Source: Kitasatospora paranensis (GTDB lineage: Bacteria > Actinomycetota > Actinomycetes > Streptomycetales > Streptomycetaceae). From it: DNA of 64,000 nucleotides. The stretch spans positions 6,510,001-6,574,000 of the forward strand of contig NZ_BAABKV010000001.1 in NCBI RefSeq assembly GCF_039544005.1, read 5' to 3'. Of the stretch, positions 27,914 through 37,719 are shown one piece after another (position 1 is the stretch's first letter; every line of letters begins with the position of its first letter). The notes beneath the pieces are model-generated. The model saw only the letters and a list, made by a program, of their open reading frames with translations, did no database searches and was not told the origin of the DNA. A program made the translations under genes and the position numbers.

Positions 27914-29645
27914 ACGGGTGCTCCAGCGGGGGTGTGGGAGGGCCCGGTCGCGGGCGTGGGAGCCCACGCCCGCGCCGCCCGCAGGTAGTTGGGCCCGGTC
28001 GTGTAGTGCTTGTTGATGTCGGAGGCGCCCGAGCGGGCCTTATCGAGCAGCGTGCCCGCGCTCACCATCGCCTTGACCGGCAGGCTCTCGGCCTCCAGCA
28101 GGGCGGCGTGCAGCGGTGCGCCCGCCGCGCCGATCCGGTCGAGGGACTCGGTGAGCCGCAGCCGCAGCAGTCCGAGGGTGTGCGGCAGCGGTGCGAGGCC
28201 GCGGTGCGCCAGGCCGAAGGCGAGCGAGCCGGTGCACAGGTGGCCGGTGATGGTGGCGAACAGGTCGGTGAGCGGCCGGTCGTCGTCGACGCGGATCCTG
28301 GCGTCGTCGAACTCCTCGGCACGGCGGCCGAGTCCGCCGAGACGGGCGGTGTTGACGCGCAGTCCGTCGTCGTCCTTGAACAGCAGCCGCAGCCGGGTGC
28401 GCCCGTCGGCCCGGTCGAGCACCAGCGCGATGTTCTGCTGGTGGGACTCCAGGGCGATGCCGTGCCGGAACAGGGTGGTCTGCCAGTCCAGCAGCAGGCG
28501 CAGCAGCGTGTCGTAGAGCCGGACGGGGTTGCGGTCGAAGAAGCGGTCGGCGAGGTGCTCCAGGACGGTCCGTCCGCCGGGGGCGACGGCGAGCAGCGCG
28601 GCGAGCGGGGCGATGACGGCGTCGTCGAGGCCGGGCGGCTGGCGGCGGACGAGGACGGCGAGCAGCTCGTGCCCGCTGTGCGCCCAGCACTGTTCGTCGG
28701 CGTGCAGGATCCGTCCGGCGAACCGGGGCTCGCGGGCCAGCACGGCGGCCAGCAGCCGCTCGGCGGCGGCGCCGTCGGCCAGCGTGCCCGGCTTCACGGT
28801 GCGGCGGTTGCGCAGCCCCAGTGTGCTGGTGGCGAGGGGGAGTTTGAGGTGGACGGCCGGGTCGTCGGCGAGCGCGACGGTACGCATCGACAGGGTGGGC
28901 CGGACGGTCAGGTACGGGCGGTCGGCGAGCCGGGCGCCGGGCAGGTCACCGAGCGGCAGGGCGGCCGCGGTGAGCGGGTGCACGGGCAGCGCGGTGCCGG
29001 GCCCGGGCAGGCCGAGGTCGGCGGGGAGGGCCACCGGCCGGGGAGCGGCGCGGGGCCCAGGTCGAGCCCGGCGGTCGGCGGCAGGACGACCCACCGCAGC
29101 GCGAACTCCGGGTGGTGCTCGGGTGCGTGGGCGAGCAGCGCGTCCTCGTCGAGGCCCGCCCTGGCGTGGCCGGTCGGGTGGACGGGGTGGTGCCGGCGGG
29201 CGGCGAGGGTGTCGAAGCCGAGCGTGCCGGCGTGGCCCTTCCAGTCGGCGGGGTCGGCCCCTAGCCGCGCGGCCAGGCCGGCCAGCACGGTGTCCCGGGT
29301 GGCGCGTTGGAGGCGTTCGGCGGTGCGGGCCTGCCGGCACTCCTCGGCGAACGCGAGGTGTCCGGACCGGTCGCGGGGGTCGGCCAGGGCGGCCACGGCG
29401 TCGAGGATCGCGTCGAGGCCGCCGATCGCCGTGCCGTCGAGTTCGAGCAGCGGACGGCGGGCCCGGTGGCGGCTCTGGAAGCCGTCCTCGGCGACGGGCA
29501 GGGCGAGGCGCGGGCCGGCCAGCCAGGGGCCGTCGGCGCGGTGCTGCAGGACGCCGTCGGTGCGCAGGCCGAGCACGTCCTCGCGGTGCAGTGCCCCGAG
29601 CACCCGCAGGGTGAGGGCGTCCGCCGGGCCGTCGGGGCCGGTCAC
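27910..29645 (-). CDS. NIS siderophore synthetase, IucA/IucC family, apparent frameshift
   Basis: A second IucA/IucC synthetase of about 578 residues, more divergent. It keeps VHPLTAAALPLGDLPG, KLPLATSTLGLRNRRTVKPG (the substrate/phosphate region), ESHQQNIALVLDR and LLFKDDDGLR. The frame breaks in the G run 29040-29043 (plus-strand view); adding one base restores PLPRPVALPADLGLPGPG. GTG 29645 overlaps the ATP-grasp stop, giving the order ATP-grasp, NIS, NIS, decarboxylase. Two NIS enzymes with a decarboxylase and an ATP-grasp ligase match the vibrioferrin pvs gene set. Confidence 0.9.
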
Positions 29646-30853
29646 GGGGTGATCTCCCAGCGGTTTGCGGCGAGGAAGTCGTCGACGGCGCCGTGGACGG
29701 CGGACCGGTCCGGGCCGACCGCCCAGACCAGGCCGAGGTAGTCCCGGTTGGTGCGGTGGTGCTCGTGGTACTCGCCGATGCCGCGGACCGGCCGGTACAC
29801 CAGGTGGACGCCGCCGCCGCGGTGCTCCTGGGCGGGCGGTGCGGCGGTCAGGGTGCCGGCCCGGTCGGCGCAGATCGCCCGGTTGGTGCCGAACCGGTCG
29901 GTGCGGGAGCCGAGTTCGGCGGGCAGCGGCTCGCCGAGGTGGACTTTCAGCACGTGCTCGAAGTAAGGGATCTCCAGCAGCCCTGCCAGCATCAGGTCGC
30001 ACTGGTCGCCGATGGCGCGGTAGTTGACCTCGATCAGGCGGGCCCGGCCGTCCGGCTGGACGACGAACTCGGTGTGGCAGGCGCCCATGCCGACCCCGAG
30101 CGCGTCGAGTTGGGCCAGGACCTGGTCGACCACCGGGCGGGGCGGCTCGGGGTCGAACTCCAGGGCCTCCTCGACGAAGTGGGGCGGCGGGGAGAGCCTG
30201 GTCCGGAAGCCGCCGAGGACGTGCCGCCGGACGCCGTCGCCGAGGGTCTCCAGGGTGTGCAGGCCGCCGGTCAGGTACTCCTCGACCAGCAGGGTGTCCC
30301 GGGGCCGCCGCCGGCGGAACTCCGAGCAGCGGGCGGCGAGTCCCGCGGCGTCCTCGACCAGGGCGACGTCCTCGCTGGCGACGCCCTCGCGGGGCTTGAC
30401 CACGCAGGGGAAGGGCGGGTCGAGGTCGGCCGGGTCCTGCCCGGGCGGGATCTCCAGGGCCCGGACGGTGTCCAGCCCGGCGGTGGCCAGGTGGCGGCGC
30501 AGCTCGGCCTTGTTCTTCGTCCGCAGGGTGGCCCGCCAGTCCTTCGCGGGCAGTCCGAAGTACCCGGCGGCCAGCGCCGCCTGGGTCTGCAGGTGGTCGC
30601 TGTTGGTGAACACCGCCGCGGGCGTGCCGTGCCGGGCGACGAGGGCGACCACCTCGCGGAAGTCCCGGACGTCGCACGGCAGGACGTCCACGCCGGCCGT
30701 CCCGGGCGGGGCGTCCGCGGCGTCGTACGCGGCGCGGTGGGCGTCGGGGGAGTCGGTGAGCACGGTGACGTCCAGGCCCAGCCGGGCGGCGGCGGGGAGG
30801 AAGCCCTCGGTGACCGAGTCGGTGGGGTTCAGGGCGAGCAGGTACAGCCGCAT
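29642..30853 (-). CDS. ATP-grasp carboxylate-amine ligase (PvsA-like)
   Basis: A 403-residue ATP-grasp ligase that would activate a carboxylate as acyl phosphate and couple it to an amine. Visible features are the N-terminal Rossmann-like LYLLALNPTDSVTEGF, the ATP-binding FPCVVKPREGVASEDV, LLVEEYLTGG and the metal-binding ARLIEVNYRAIGDQ. It is first in the siderophore operon, as pvsA is in vibrioferrin clusters. ATG 30853 is favoured over 30859 because GAGG lies 9 bases upstream of the former. An iron box (31048-31066) controls it through a roughly 195-base leader. Confidence 0.87.
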   Translation of the reverse strand: MRLYLLALNPTDSVTEGFLPAAARLGLDVTVLTDSPDAHRAAYDAADAPPGTAGVDVLPCDVRDFREVVALVARHGTPAAVFTNSDHLQTQAALAAGYFGLPAKDWRATLRTKNKAELRRHLATAGLDTVRALEIPPGQDPADLDPPFPCVVKPREGVASEDVALVEDAAGLAARCSEFRRRRPRDTLLVEEYLTGGLHTLETLGDGVRRHVLGGFRTRLSPPPHFVEEALEFDPEPPRPVVDQVLAQLDALGVGMGACHTEFVVQPDGRARLIEVNYRAIGDQCDLMLAGLLEIPYFEHVLKVHLGEPLPAELGSRTDRFGTNRAICADRAGTLTAAPPAQEHRGGGVHLVYRPVRGIGEYHEHHRTNRDYLGLVWAVGPDRSAVHGAVDDFLAANRWEITP

Positions 30854-31047
30854 GGGCATCGTCCTCGGGGCGGTGGCGGGACGGCGCGTGCCGGGCGTGG
30901 TCGTGCGCCGTGGTCGGTGCGCCGCCGGGTCGGCGGCGGGATGCCGTCGAGCGTGCCCGGGCACGGGCCGCGGCAACCGTCGCCGGGCGGCGGTCGCCGC
31001 CCGGTGCGCGGTCACCCGGGGTTCGGTACTGGACACGGAACGGAACA

Positions 31048-31066
31048 TTAGGTTAGGCGTGCCTAA
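31048..31066. promoter_or_regulatory. Iron box upstream of the siderophore operon
   Basis: The 19-mer TTAGGTTAGGCGTGCCTAA matches the DtxR/IdeR/DmdR consensus at 16 of 19 positions, with mismatches only in the central GTG. It is the best of the three boxes in the window. Confidence 0.92.
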
Positions 31067-31124
31067 TCGCGTCAAATCCGGCGGCGTCCGCGGGTGTCGG
31101 CGAGCCGATGAGGCGTCAGGTGTG

Positions 31125-31143
31125 TAAGGTGAGGCATGCCTTA
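31125..31143. promoter_or_regulatory. Iron box upstream of the fhuF-like gene
   Basis: TAAGGTGAGGCATGCCTTA matches the 19-mer consensus at 13 positions and is built around the palindrome AGGCATGCCT. It ends 20 bases before ATG 31164, a repressing position. Confidence 0.75.
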
Positions 31144-31163
31144 GTTGATCACCGGGAGTCCGT

Positions 31164-31972
31164 ATGGTCCACCTGACGGCCGCACCCCTGCACCGGCCCG
31201 ACGCCGCCGACGCCGCGCCCGGGAACGCCGCGGGCGACGGCCCGGCCGCGTCGCTGCGCCGCCTCGTCGACGGCTGCCCGGACCTCCGGGTCACCCTGGT
31301 GGCCGAGCGGCCGGCCACCGGCGGCACCTGGCACGCCGGGACGGAGCTGGCACTGCGCGTCGAGGCACTCGTCGCCGCCGAGTCCGGGCGGATCGCCGTC
31401 CGCCACGGCAGCGTGCCGCCGCCGCACGTGGCGGCCTCCCGGCTGCTCCACCACTACCTCTGGTCGGTCTGCCTGCTCACCGCGGGCCTCTGGTACCTGG
31501 CCGGCCGCGTCGCCCGGCTCGACCCGGCGGCGCTGTGGATCGAGGAGGCCACCGCCGCCCTCGCCGTGACGCCCCCGACGGGGCGCCGCTCGGCGGCCCG
31601 GAGGACCTGCGCGGCGCGGTCGCCGCGCACTGCGGCCCGGTGCTGGCCGCCTTCCGGCCCGCCGTGCGCCGCGGCCCGCACGCGATGTGGGGCATGGTCG
31701 GCGACGACCTCGTCTCGGCCCTCTGGTACCTCGGCCGCACCCTCGGCGACGAGGACCGCGCGGTGGCCGCGGCCACCGCCGTGCTGCCGGGCGGCACCCC
31801 GCCGTTCCCCGGGGCCGCCGCCTTCCGCCGCCTGACGGGCGCCGACGGGCGCAGCCGTCCGACCCGGACGAGGCACGGCTGCTGCCTGTACTACGCCATC
31901 CGCCCGGACGAGGCCTGCGCGACCTGTCCGCGGACGTGCGACGCCGAGCGGCTGCGGCGGCTGGAGGCCTGA
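31164..31972 (+). CDS. FhuF-like ferric-siderophore reductase, apparent frameshift
   Basis: About 269 residues, recognised by the C-terminal [2Fe-2S] cysteine pattern CC-x10-C-x2-C in HGCCLYYAIRPDEACATCP, together with the FhuF-like segment MWGMVGDDLVSALWYLGR. FhuF proteins reduce Fe(III) in siderophores in the cytoplasm to release iron. The frame breaks in the C run 31572-31576; one added C restores VTPPDGAPLGGPEDLRG. ATG 31164 follows GGGAG. It is divergent from the siderophore operon and has its own iron box, so synthesis and iron release respond to the same signal. Confidence 0.87.
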
Positions 31973-32003
31973 GCCGCCCCGGGCTCCGCCCCGCGGCCGG
32001 CCG

Positions 32004-32887
32004 TCAGCGCCGCCGGGAGACCGCCACCCCGGCCAGGCAGAGGGCGCCGCCGCCGAGCGCCAGCGGCGCCGGGACTTCGCCGAGCATCGCCCACGCCATC
32101 AGCACCACCAGCGCGGGCACCGCGTAGGTGGTGGCGCCCATCCGGCCGGCGGTGGTCCGCGAGAGCGCGTACGCCCAGGTCGTGCACGCCAGGGCGGTCG
32201 GGAACAGGCCCAGGTACAGCACGTCCAGGGTGGCTCCGGCGGGGGCCCGGCCGAGTTCGTGCACCAGCGCGGGCGCGGACGGCAGGCAGACCAGTGCGCC
32301 GATCAGGCAGCAGAAGGTGGTGACCTGGAGCGGCGAGGCATGGGCGAGCGCGGGCTTCTGGGCGACCACGCCCGCCGCGTAGGTCGCCGCGGCCACCAGG
32401 CAGAGCCCGATCCCCAGCGGGGATCCGTGGCCGGAGCCGGACGTCGACAGACCGACCACGACCGCGCCGGCGAAGGACACCGCCATCCCGGCGACCAGCG
32501 CCCGGGGAAGCCCTCGCGCAGCACCAGGCCGCCGAGCAGCGCGATCAGCAGCGGGCCGATGTTCACCACCATGGCGGCCGTCCCGGCGTCGACCTTCTGC
32601 TCGCCCCAGTTGAGGGCCACCAGGTACACGCCGAACCAGAGCACCCCGGAGGCCGCGATCCCCGGCCAGGCCGCCCGCGGCGGCAGCCCCTCGCCCCGGC
32701 GGAGCAGCAGCGCCAGCAGCGCCACCGAGCCGACCAGCAGCCGCCCGAGGGCCAGTGCTCCCGGGCCGAAGTGACTGCCCGCGTCGCGGATCGCCACGAA
32801 GGCGGAGGCCCAGAGCAGCACCGTGGTGCCGGCCGCGGCCAGCGCCCGGCCGTCCCGGGCGACGCGTTCCGTACCGGTGGTGTCCAT
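32004..32887 (-). CDS. EamA-family (DMT) transporter, apparent frameshift
   Basis: A drug/metabolite transporter of about 294 residues with ten hydrophobic segments in two EamA repeats, for example TTVLLWASAFVAIRDAG, GIAASGVLWFGVYLVALNW and LVVLMAWAMLGEVPAPLALG. The frame breaks in the G run 32504-32507; one added base restores REGFPRALVAGMAVSFAG. There is no ribosome binding site: TACGGT ends 6 bases before ATG 32887, so the mRNA is probably leaderless. Next to the siderophore genes it might export the siderophore, but many EamA proteins export amino acids. Confidence 0.82.
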
Positions 32888-32932
32888 GGGCGCACCGTAC
32901 CGGCCCGGTCTCCCCGTCCGAACGGGATTTTC

Positions 32933-34155
32933 TCAGCGCCGGCCGGCGAGCGCGGGCACCGCCTCCTGCGGGCGGGGCCGGTACGTCCGGTCGGTCGCCG
33001 TGGCCAGGGTCAGCACCAGGGCGGCGCCGGCGGCCGCACAGGTGACCAGGAACGGTGCGGTGGGTCCGTACCGCTCGGCCGCCCAGCCGGCCGCCAGGGT
33101 GCCGGCGGACTGGGCCAGCGTGATGGCGCTGACCAGGGCGGCCATCGCCTCGCCCAGCCGCGCCGCCGGGACGGCCCGCTCGACCAGGCCGAACATGGTG
33201 ATCATCTGCGGCGCCACCGCGAGGCCCAGGCAGCCGATCGCCGCCGCCAGGCCGCCGACCCCGCGGACGGCCGGCAGCGGCAGCGCGGCGGCGAGCAGCA
33301 ACGCGGTGCCGGCCCGCAGCCGCAGCGGCAGGTCCCAGCGGGCCGGCAGGGCGGCGGTGGCGATCCCGGAGACGGCGCTGGCACCGCCGAGCAGTCCGTA
33401 GACGAGTCCGGCGGCGCCGGGCCGCCCGGCCGCCCCGGTGACCGCGGTGACGCCCACCTGGACGGAGCCGAAGCAGACGCCGAGCAGGGCCATGCCGGCG
33501 AGCAGCAGCAGGTAGGCCCGGCCGAGCAGCCGCTCGCCGCCCTTGCGGCGGGCCGGCTCGCCGGGCGCGGCGGTGGGGTGGCGGGCGAACAGGGTGCCGC
33601 AGACGCCGACCAGGGCGGCCGCCGCGAGCAGCCCCAGGCCGGCCCGGTCAGGGTGGCGAGCACCCCGACCACGGCCGGCCCGGCGGTGAAGCTGATCTCG
33701 TCGACGGTGCCGTCCAGCCAGAGCGCGGACGTGGTGGCCTCCGGGTCGCCCGCCGCCAGCCGCACCCAGCGGCTGCGCGAGAGCGGGCCGACCAGCGGGA
33801 CGGACGCCCCGATCAGGACGGCGCAGCCGGTCTGCGCCGCGAGCGGCAGCCCGGCGGTGGAGGCGGCGACCAGCGCCACGATCGCCGCGGCGTTGACGGC
33901 GGCCGCGACGAGCCCGACCCCGCGCTGGCCGCGCCGGTCGGCGAGCCGGCCGACCAGGGGCCCGCCGACGGCCTGGGCGACGGCCAGCGCGCCGGTCACC
34001 GCGGAGCCCCGCCAGACGCTGCCGGAGTCGTGGGTGACCAGCAGCAGGGCGCCGATCGGGCACATCGCGTTGGGCAGCCGCCCCAGCAGTGACCAGAGCA
34101 GCACCCGGCGGCCGGTCAGCCGGGTGGTGGTGCGCAACCTCGTCCGTGCGGCCAT
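32933..34155 (-). CDS. MFS transporter, apparent frameshift
   Basis: A major facilitator protein of about 407 residues with twelve predicted segments, including GALAVAQAVGGPLVGRLADRR (the loop 2-3 motif A region) and FGLVERAVPAARLGEAMAAL in the C-terminal half. The frame breaks near 33638-33641; adding one base restores LTGPGLGLLAAAALVGV. It is followed by the EamA gene after 45 bases. It could be the siderophore exporter by analogy with PvsC of vibrioferrin clusters, but no iron box precedes it. Confidence 0.82.
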
Positions 34156-34355
34156 CGCCGACCCGTCCTCGCGGACCGCGGCCGGGCGCCCGCCTCCCGG
34201 CCAGCGGCCCTGAACGTCTCGACGGTCCGCGGGTGTTGGCTCTGCGAGGCTATCGGCGGCCGGGCCGGCCCGGGAACGGTCGGATCGCCCAGCGGATCGC
34301 ACAGCGGGGCCGGGCCGCGGTTGGACGACCCGCCAAGGATGGGGCCGACGGGGTG

Positions 34356-35117
34356 TCAGTTGCCCTGGGCCAGGCCCTCGTAGGCGGACTTCACCCGGCG
34401 GTCCATGGCCAGCGCGAACTGGGCGTCGGCGACCGCGCGGGCGAGCGGGCGGACCCGGCGGATCCGCTCCGTGAGGGCCGCCGCGCGTTCCGGGCTGATC
34501 GCGTCGGCGTGCGCGAGGTCGCCGAACAGGTGGTCGCGGGCCAGGTCGGTGAAGGCCTGGGCGACGGCGTCCGCGTGGTCCTGCGCGGTGCGGCTGGCGG
34601 CGAGCACCGCGGCCAGCGGCACGCCCTCCTCGATCAGGGCGACGGTGGCGTCCATCAATCGCCGGCTGATGTGGGTGATGCCGTCGTCCTCGACGGTGAT
34701 GTATCCCTGGGCGATCGACTCGGCGGTGTTCTCGGGGGTGAGCTGGTTGCCGAAGGCCGCGAGCACCTCCTCCCACGACATCCGGACGGGCGTCTCGTCC
34801 GACCAGTTCGCGGTGATCTCGTTGCGCAGGCCGATCAGGTCGGCGACGTCCCGGCCGCGCTCGCCCGCGCCGATCAGCTCGGTGATGCCGCCGAGGGTGT
34901 GGCCGCGCTCCAGCAGTTCGCCGATCATCCGCAGCCGGGCCAGGTGCTCCTCGCCGTACCAGGCGATCCGGCCCTCCTTGCGGGGCGGCTGGAGGAGTTT
35001 GCGTTCACGGTAGAAGCGCAGGGTGCGCGTGGTGATGCCGGCGGCCTCGGCGAGTTCCTCGACGCGGTACTCGCGGGTCCGTCCGGTGCTGCTGATCTCC
35101 GCCACGCCGCTCAGCAT
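34356..35117 (-). CDS. MerR-family transcriptional regulator
   Basis: A MerR protein of about 253 residues: the N-terminal winged helix YRVEELAEAAGITTRTLRFYRERKLL and IAWYGEEHLARLRMIGELL is textbook, followed by a coiled-coil and a long C-terminal effector domain with no cysteine metal site, so an organic ligand is likelier than a metal. The start is uncertain: ATG 35117 has no ribosome binding site, and GTG 35105 is an alternative. It is divergent from the flavin monooxygenase operon, which it probably controls; MerR proteins act at promoters with a long spacer. Confidence 0.87.
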   Translation of the reverse strand: MLSGVAEISSTGRTREYRVEELAEAAGITTRTLRFYRERKLLQPPRKEGRIAWYGEEHLARLRMIGELLERGHTLGGITELIGAGERGRDVADLIGLRNEITANWSDETPVRMSWEEVLAAFGNQLTPENTAESIAQGYITVEDDGITHISRRLMDATVALIEEGVPLAAVLAASRTAQDHADAVAQAFTDLARDHLFGDLAHADAISPERAAALTERIRRVRPLARAVADAQFALAMDRRVKSAYEGLAQGN

Positions 35118-35193
35118 AGGGCGGCGACTCGCCGGAATCGGTGGCGCCCGTCTTCTTCCCTCGACTGTCGACAAGGGCTACCCTGCCGATCGT

Positions 35194-35209
35194 GCCAGTG
35201 TTCACTGGC
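35194..35209. promoter_or_regulatory. Perfect palindrome between merR and the monooxygenase operon
   Basis: GCCAGTG-TT-CACTGGC is a perfect 16-base dyad in the 158-base divergent region, 66 bases before the monooxygenase ATG. It could be the MerR site or a TetR-type operator. Confidence 0.55.
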
Positions 35210-35275
35210 GCGGTTTGAATGGATGAGCCACCCGCCCCGCGCAACGCCCCCGCCCCCTCGCCCAGGAGCCGCCGC

Positions 35276-36802
35276 ATGGCACCCCGCAGCAAGCAGACAC
35301 CCGCGCCGACCGCCGTCCCGCACGTCCGGGTCGCCGTGATCGGATCCGGCTTCGGCGGCCTCGGCGCCGGCGTGCGCCTCCGCCGCGCCGGGATCACCGA
35401 CTTCGTCGTCCTGGAGCGCGCCGACGCGGTCGGCGGCACCTGGCGCGACAACAGCTACCCCGGCTGCGCCTGCGACGTCCCCTCCCACCTGTACTCCTTC
35501 TCCTTCGCGCCGAACCCGCAGTGGCCGCGCAGCTTCTCCGGCCAGCCCGACATCCGCGCCTACCTGGAGCGGGTCGCCGACACCTTCGGCCTCCGCCCCC
35601 ACCTGCGCTTCGGGGCCGAGGTCCTGGAGGCCCGCTGGGAGGAGGACGCCACCCGCTGGCGGCTCACCACCAAGGCTGGCGAGTGGACGGCCGACGCCGT
35701 CGTCTCCGCCGCCGGCCCGCTCGCCGACCCGCAGATCCCCGACATCCCGGGCCTCGCCGACTTCCCCGGCAGGGTCTTCCACTCCTCGCGCTGGGACCAC
35801 GACTACGACCTCGCGGGCAAGCGCGTCGCCGTGGTCGGCACCGGGGCCTCCGCCGCCCAGATCATCCCGGCGATCCAGCCGAAGGTCGGCCGGCTCACCG
35901 TCTTCCAGCGCACCCCCGCCTGGGTGCTGCCCCGCCGCGACCGGGAGATCTCCGGCCTGGAGAAGTGGCTGCACGGCGCCCTGCCGCCCACGGGCGCGCT
36001 GCGCCGCGGCACGCTCTTCGCGCTGCGCGAGCTCCAGGTCGACGCCTTCGTCCGCCGCCCCGGCCTGCTCAGGCTCGTCCAGCAGATCGCCGAGCGGCAC
36101 ATCGCCCGCGGCGTCGCCGACCCGGCCCTGCGCGCCCGGCTGACCCCGGACTATCGGATCGGCTGTAAGCGGATCCTGCTCAGCAACACGTACTACCCGG
36201 CGCTGGCCGCCGCCAACACCGATGTCGTCCCCGCCGGGCTGCGCGAGGTGCGCGGCTCCACGGTGGTCGGCGCGGACGGCAGCGAGCACGAGGTGGACGC
36301 GATCGTCTTCGGCACCGGCTTCCACGTCACCGACATGCCGATCGCCCAGCGGGTGCACGGCGTCGGCGGCCGCAGCCTGGCCGAGGAGTGGAAGGGTGGC
36401 ATGGAGGCGCTGCGCGGCTCGACCGTGCGCGGCTTCCCGAACCTCTTCTTCGTGATCGGTCCGAACACTGGCCTCGGCAACAGCTCGATGATCCTGATGA
36501 TCGAGTCCCAGCTGAACTACCTGGTCGACGCCCTCACCTCGATGGCCTCGGTCGGCGCCACCGCCATGCAGCCCACCGCCCGCGCCCAGCGGCACTGGAA
36601 CCTCGAACTCCAGCAGCGGATGTCCCGCACCGTCTGGACGACCGGCGGCTGCAGCAGCTGGTACCTCGACGACCAGGGCCGCAACACCGTGCTCTGGCCC
36701 GGCTCCACCACCTCCTTCCGGCGCGCCACCCGCCGGGTCGACCTCGCCGAGTACGAGCTGATCAAGCGGACCGCGCCCGTCGCCGCGGAGGTGGCCGCGT
36801 GA
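35276..36802 (+). CDS. Flavin-containing monooxygenase, Baeyer-Villiger type
   Basis: A 508-residue class B flavoprotein monooxygenase. It has an N-terminal FAD Rossmann motif VAVIGSGFGGLGAG, the BVMO fingerprint FPGRVFHSSRWD (FxGxxxHxxxWD), the NADPH motif VAVVGTGASAAQ and the conserved GTGFHVTD. It would insert oxygen into a ketone to form an ester or lactone. ATG 35276 is preferred, with AGGAG 8 bases upstream. It is first in a three-gene coupled operon with an alpha/beta hydrolase and an SDR; a logical sequence is alcohol oxidation, Baeyer-Villiger oxidation and ester hydrolysis. Confidence 0.93.
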   Translation: MAPRSKQTPAPTAVPHVRVAVIGSGFGGLGAGVRLRRAGITDFVVLERADAVGGTWRDNSYPGCACDVPSHLYSFSFAPNPQWPRSFSGQPDIRAYLERVADTFGLRPHLRFGAEVLEARWEEDATRWRLTTKAGEWTADAVVSAAGPLADPQIPDIPGLADFPGRVFHSSRWDHDYDLAGKRVAVVGTGASAAQIIPAIQPKVGRLTVFQRTPAWVLPRRDREISGLEKWLHGALPPTGALRRGTLFALRELQVDAFVRRPGLLRLVQQIAERHIARGVADPALRARLTPDYRIGCKRILLSNTYYPALAAANTDVVPAGLREVRGSTVVGADGSEHEVDAIVFGTGFHVTDMPIAQRVHGVGGRSLAEEWKGGMEALRGSTVRGFPNLFFVIGPNTGLGNSSMILMIESQLNYLVDALTSMASVGATAMQPTARAQRHWNLELQQRMSRTVWTTGGCSSWYLDDQGRNTVLWPGSTTSFRRATRRVDLAEYELIKRTAPVAAEVAA

Positions 36803-37719
36803 TCGCCCCGGACTTCGTGCTCCCCGATCCGGTGGCCGTCCACCGGATCGGCTCCGCCGACGGCACCGGCCTCAACGCCGAGGTGTACGGCCCCGAGGGG
36901 GCCCCGGTAGTGGTGCTGTCGCACGGCTGGACGTGCTCGACGCCGTTCTGGGCCCCGGTGGTCAACCGGCTGGCCGCCGACCACCGGGTGATCGCGTACG
37001 ACCAGCGCGGCCACGGCCGCAGCCAGGCACCGGCCGGCCCGGCCGGCTACGGCACCGCGCAGCTGGCCGACGACCTCCAGGCCGTGGTCACCGCGCTCGT
37101 CCCGGCGGGTGAGCGGGCGGTGCTGGCGGGCCACAGCATGGGCGGCATGACGATCATGGCCGCCGCCGACCGGCCCGAGGTCGCCGACCGCACCGCCGGC
37201 GCGGTGCTGATCAGCACCGGTCCGGCCGATCTGGTGGCCGAACTCCTGGTGGTGCCGGCCTTCGTCCGCCCGGCCGGTCTGCGGCGGGCGCTGCACCGGC
37301 TCGTCCTGGAGTCCCGGCTGCCGCTCGGCCCGGCGAACGGCCTCAGCCGGGCGGCGCTCAAGTACGCCACCATGGGCCCGGCCGCGCCCGCGCCGCAGGT
37401 GGAGGCCTGCGCCCGGGTGGTGCACGCCTGCCCCACCGCCGTCCGGTACCACTGGGCGAAGGTGCTCGGGGAGCTGGACGTCACGGCCGGGCTGGCGAAG
37501 CTCGCCGCGCCGACGGCCGTGGTGGTGGGCAGCCGCGACCGGCTGACCCCGCCGGTGCACGCCCGCCGGATGGCCGCCGCGCTGTCCGACCCCCGGGGCC
37601 TGCTGGAGCTGCCCGGCGCGGGCCACATGTCCCCGGTCGAGCGGCCCGACGAGGTCACCGCCGAGATCCGCCGGATCGTCGGCCTGCACACCGCCACCCT
37701 GAGGAGTGAGTCCGCGTGA
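36799..37719 (+). CDS. Alpha/beta-fold hydrolase
   Basis: A 306-residue alpha/beta hydrolase with VVVLSHGWTCSTPFW (oxyanion region), DQRGHGRS, the nucleophile elbow LAGHSMGGMT, the acid strand VVVGSRDRLTPP and the catalytic His in GAGHMSPVERP. GTG 36799 overlaps the monooxygenase stop by 4 bases. It probably cleaves the ester or lactone made by the preceding enzyme. The equivalent position in the mycobacterial mymA operon is held by the esterase-like lipR. Confidence 0.9.
   Translation: MIAPDFVLPDPVAVHRIGSADGTGLNAEVYGPEGAPVVVLSHGWTCSTPFWAPVVNRLAADHRVIAYDQRGHGRSQAPAGPAGYGTAQLADDLQAVVTALVPAGERAVLAGHSMGGMTIMAAADRPEVADRTAGAVLISTGPADLVAELLVVPAFVRPAGLRRALHRLVLESRLPLGPANGLSRAALKYATMGPAAPAPQVEACARVVHACPTAVRYHWAKVLGELDVTAGLAKLAAPTAVVVGSRDRLTPPVHARRMAAALSDPRGLLELPGAGHMSPVERPDEVTAEIRRIVGLHTATLRSESA

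Larger units (their letters stand above)
30854..31163. promoter_or_regulatory. Divergent iron-regulated control region
   Basis: This 310-base region separates the siderophore operon from the fhuF-like gene and holds two iron boxes, one per direction (31048-31066 and 31125-31143). The 195-base leader before the ATP-grasp gene has no ORF I trust. Confidence 0.7.

Noticed and set aside
32004..34155. Assigning the EamA and MFS proteins as the siderophore exporters
   Set aside because: There is no iron box and no coupling to the siderophore operon; proximity alone is not enough, so they are left as transporters of unknown substrate.
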